64,000 bases of DNA from Ostrinia nubilalis (taxonomy: Eukaryota > Arthropoda > Insecta > Lepidoptera > Crambidae), in the NCBI RefSeq assembly GCF_963855985.1, contig NC_087100.1, positions 6,483,001 through 6,547,000 of the forward strand, given 5' to 3'. The notes under the pieces were generated by a model. That model worked only from the letters and a program-made list of their open reading frames with translations. It did no database searches and was not told the origin of the DNA. Every line of letters begins with the position of its first letter. Position 1 is the first letter of the stretch. The position numbers and the translations under genes were made by a program. Of the stretch, positions 61,330-64,000 are shown in pieces.

Positions 61330-61745
61330 CCTTAATACAATATTATCATTACACATACTACCATATTGCGGGCAACCGTACACGGGTTGTCACGTTATTT
61401 AATTTGTGTGGTTATTTTTGTCTGACAGTTTGCGATATTAATATATACTTGCCTCCAAATCAGACGTTCGTAATGTAATGATTTATCTATATCTAAGGGT
61501 TTGCGGCACTAAAAACTTTGCATTAATAACCTACTTCTAAATCAGATGTTCGAAGTTAATTATTTTTTTAAATAATAATTACCCATACTACCATACTACC
61601 ATACTGCGGAGCTGTGTGATTTTTATAATATGATGGTTTGCGGTATTATCAACAATACCTACCCTCTAAATCAGACGCAGAATCCTAAAAATATTACGAT
61701 ACTTACGGTATTGCGGGCAACTACAACGGGTTGTAATTTTACTGT
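61330..61745. repeat. Outlying degenerate units of the first satellite
   Basis: AATACAATATTATCATTACA and GCGGGCAAC...GGGTTGTCACG match the last units at 58.7-59.0 kb. Two or three worn copies follow, with TGCGGCACTAAAA, AAATCAGACG and GCGGGCAACT words. The 178-bp satellite at 60 kb lies between the two blocks. Confidence 0.75.
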
Positions 61746-62060
61746 CTTACCTACTTAATTCTTCAAGTCAAGTAAGTTCAAGTCTAAGTTTTTCGGTGAT
61801 AACAATTTGGCGATATTTAATTTTAAATTGATATGAACGTTAATATTACTAGGCATGCAGATAATTCGTGTTAAGTTGTTACCTACCCGCTACATATTTT
61901 AGCAGGCAGTCAAAAGGGCTGTTCCATACTGGTAAAAGTACATATCACATTAAAAAAAAAAAAAAAAAAAAAAAAAAATGCAATAATGCATACCTACTTG
62001 TTTAAAAATTGGGAGTTGTCTTAATAAGACATAATTTGATGGGTTTATATTCACACTACC
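61746..62060. other. Spacer with A28 run
   Basis: An uninterrupted run of about 28 A lies at 61951-61978, flanked by CACATT and TGCAATAATGCA. It could be the tail of a plus-strand retroposed sequence, but I cannot identify a body for it. Confidence 0.45.
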
Positions 62061-62061
62061 G

Positions 62062-62210
62062 GGTGGTGATATGATACACGCCAAATCGTTAGCAGGTGAA
62101 AAACCATTAGTGGCTATCGAAACATTGGACTCAGAACCCTTAGCCTCGAACCCTGCCGCCGCCGACGCTGCTGCTCTCGTTGACATCTGCGCCGCTTCCG
62201 CTGCTGCTGA
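62062..62210 (-). CDS. Possible Ala-rich coding exon (uncertain, either strand)
   Basis: On the minus strand, an acceptor-like TTGATTTCTAG / TTTCAG near 62205-62215 and a donor-like CCCG|GTAGTG near 62060 bracket an open frame reading SAAAEAAQMSTRAAASAAAG then FEAKGSESNVSIATNGFS. The plus strand is also open here (62071-62256, 61 codons). Codon pattern and splice signals favour minus slightly. GC and codon texture differ from the AT-rich surroundings. No domain recognised. It could be an exon of the same minus-strand gene as 2481-3064, but that is speculation. Confidence 0.25.
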
Positions 62211-62256
62211 AACTAGAAATCAATTAGATTCGACACCTGCAACGCTGTTGGTCTGA

Positions 62257-64000
62257 AACAGCTGCGCCCCTTCATGATGAGATTGTAATATTGGTGATGA
62301 TCCTGTGTAGGACAAGCCTCAACACAATTACCTTAATATGAATTTCTTATCGATGCCAATCGCATTTTCTCGACTGTCTACTAAGAATTCCTTATCAGAA
62401 AAAACGTAATTCTACTTAGACTCATTAAAGATAAGATCAATTATTACCTACTTTGGGGCCAGCTGGCGCTGTGTGAAATTGTTAAAAAACTCATCTATTT
62501 ATTTATTTATTACAAACACCGAAGATTGACGCCATGTCTTTTGATAAAAACTTTCCAAAACACGAAAAACTGCCTAGCGAACTTCAAAGTTTGGGGCTGA
62601 TCTGGAATTGAATCCCAAAATCAAATCAGCAGCCACCAAAAAGTCCTTTCTTATACGAATTTAACCTTGAAGGGACTTCCCCGAAAGGCAGACAACCGAT
62701 GAAAATAGAGGACTTGACCTCCTGACTTTCAAAACAGTCATCACGTGTCATGCTCGTGAGCGCACCAGCCGCATCCAGCTCAGAACCGCAACAGTTGAAT
62801 CTCGTAAAATATGTCGGTTGGCTTTTAAATTTTTACCATCAGTGGTCACTAGTAATAAGTGACTCTGTTGTACTAGGATAGAGTTATGTGATTTCAATCT
62901 CACAACCAATAATAAATGTCAGTATAAATCACATAATACATGATTATATTCGGACATAGAAAAATTGCAATTATATCAGGCTATTCATAAACTTATATTA
63001 AGTGTCATGAAATATAGTACTCCGATGTCTCAACTACGGGATGGGGGGCGGCGTGTTACGGGGAAACTTCTGGGGACCCATGGTCCAACATCTATTTTAT
63101 TTTATTAATATTATCTAATATTAAAAACATAATATAAGAATTAATCTGCAAAGATTCCAAACATTGACCTTTCTTGGCCTAAAAGTATTTACTAAGGATC
63201 TTCAAAATTTTCAGTTTCTCAGAATGAAATTCAGTTTTGTACACCGCATAGGTGGCGTGCAGTTTCTCCCCACTTAACACAAATAAAAATAATTGTGGCA
63301 ATGATGCGAAACTAGAAAAATCATTATAATCATCAATACACAATGATGTGTCCTATCTAATGATCTATCTTATCTAGATAATAGCATGGTAGATACCGAA
63401 TCTTGAAGAGTCCATTCAATATTAGTATGGACTCGACATTACCAAATTCACCATTTTATTATTTTTGCATTTGGAGAACGTGGCATCGTTAATTTTGCTA
63501 AATTCGTTATCGTTATATACCCTAAATTAGATAGGTACCCTGATGCATACGCAATTAAAATTTTAAGACAACAAGGTCAAGCTTATTTCTGCGGTTTCCT
63601 TCCTTTTTTGTATTACACATACATTGCAAAAATCACATGTGATCAAGCGACGGGTATACTAGCAGTACCCTTATAATGTAGTCTAGCTTTGTTTCTTTAA
63701 TTGGATAAAAATAAAAACGCTACATGTGTCTAAATGTCTCATATAAAACGAAGATTACATCTTCATCTATCTATGGATATTATATCTTCATCATTGTCTG
63801 ATGATCAAGCAGTACAATAATTGTTCAAGGAAATTGTTTTACTTTTACCATAACTATCATTCATTGAGGTATTAGATTCCACTATTTTAATAAAAAATTG
63901 TGAATTTCGATAGCTGTAATAAGCTTGTCTTTTAATTTGGCTGTCATATTGGAAACATAATCAGATATTATGGTTTCCAAAAAAATTTAAAATATTGAGA
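62257..64000. other. Non-coding right edge
   Basis: AT-rich with a (TTTA)n tract at about 62498-62512 that could be a LINE tail on the minus strand. No gene or definable transposon seen. Confidence 0.35.

Overview
This is a window of insect nuclear DNA, most likely from a moth or butterfly. It is AT-rich, mostly non-coding, has no bacterial-style gene packing, and is full of repeat types typical of Lepidoptera: short palindromic MITEs, non-LTR retrotransposons with short simple-sequence tails, and minisatellite arrays. The species assignment is inference; the sequence alone does not prove it.

Left end (1-3.1 kb): the only convincing host gene piece is a very GC-rich terminal coding exon on the minus strand (2481-3064) that encodes the C-terminal 193 or so residues of a C2H2-type zinc-finger protein, probably of the zfh2/ZFHX3/4 family. 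It has a clear splice acceptor at its right edge. Its earlier exons must lie to the right, but none is recognisable in the following 61 kb, so either the last intron is very large or small exons are hidden.

Middle (3.2-40 kb): long non-coding DNA, intronic or intergenic. It holds scattered blocks with a moderate GC, CpG-containing, AATTAA-rich texture that could be regulatory (strongest at 7.85-10.6 kb), several MITEs (one with terminal inverted repeats and a 10-bp target duplication at 29.15-29.42 kb), 5'-truncated LINE tails, and a perfect 146-bp inverted repeat at 30.77-31.09 kb.

Right third (40-64 kb): a retrotransposon nest. An intact 416-codon ORF1 with three zinc knuckles (41.47-42.72 kb) has no ORF2 and resembles a HAL1-type half-LINE. 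A CR1/Jockey-group LINE on the minus strand appears to be split in two: ORF1 plus the start of ORF2 at 55.5-57.4 kb, and the rest of ORF2 (endonuclease end, reverse transcriptase) at 46.9-49.6 kb, ending in an (ATGATT)n tail. The 5.9 kb between the halves is itself a stack of insertions: a 121-bp minisatellite with A/B unit types, a Jockey-clade LINE fragment, a 1.45-kb element with 24-bp inverted ends and ten TGGCCA hexamers, smaller MITEs, and a perfect 113-bp inverted repeat. Beyond 57.9 kb are two different satellite arrays of about 178-bp units.

No complete host gene, functional tRNA, rRNA or CRISPR array was found. The coding potential seen is one host exon plus transposon proteins, so the 'systems' here are selfish elements and their decay products.
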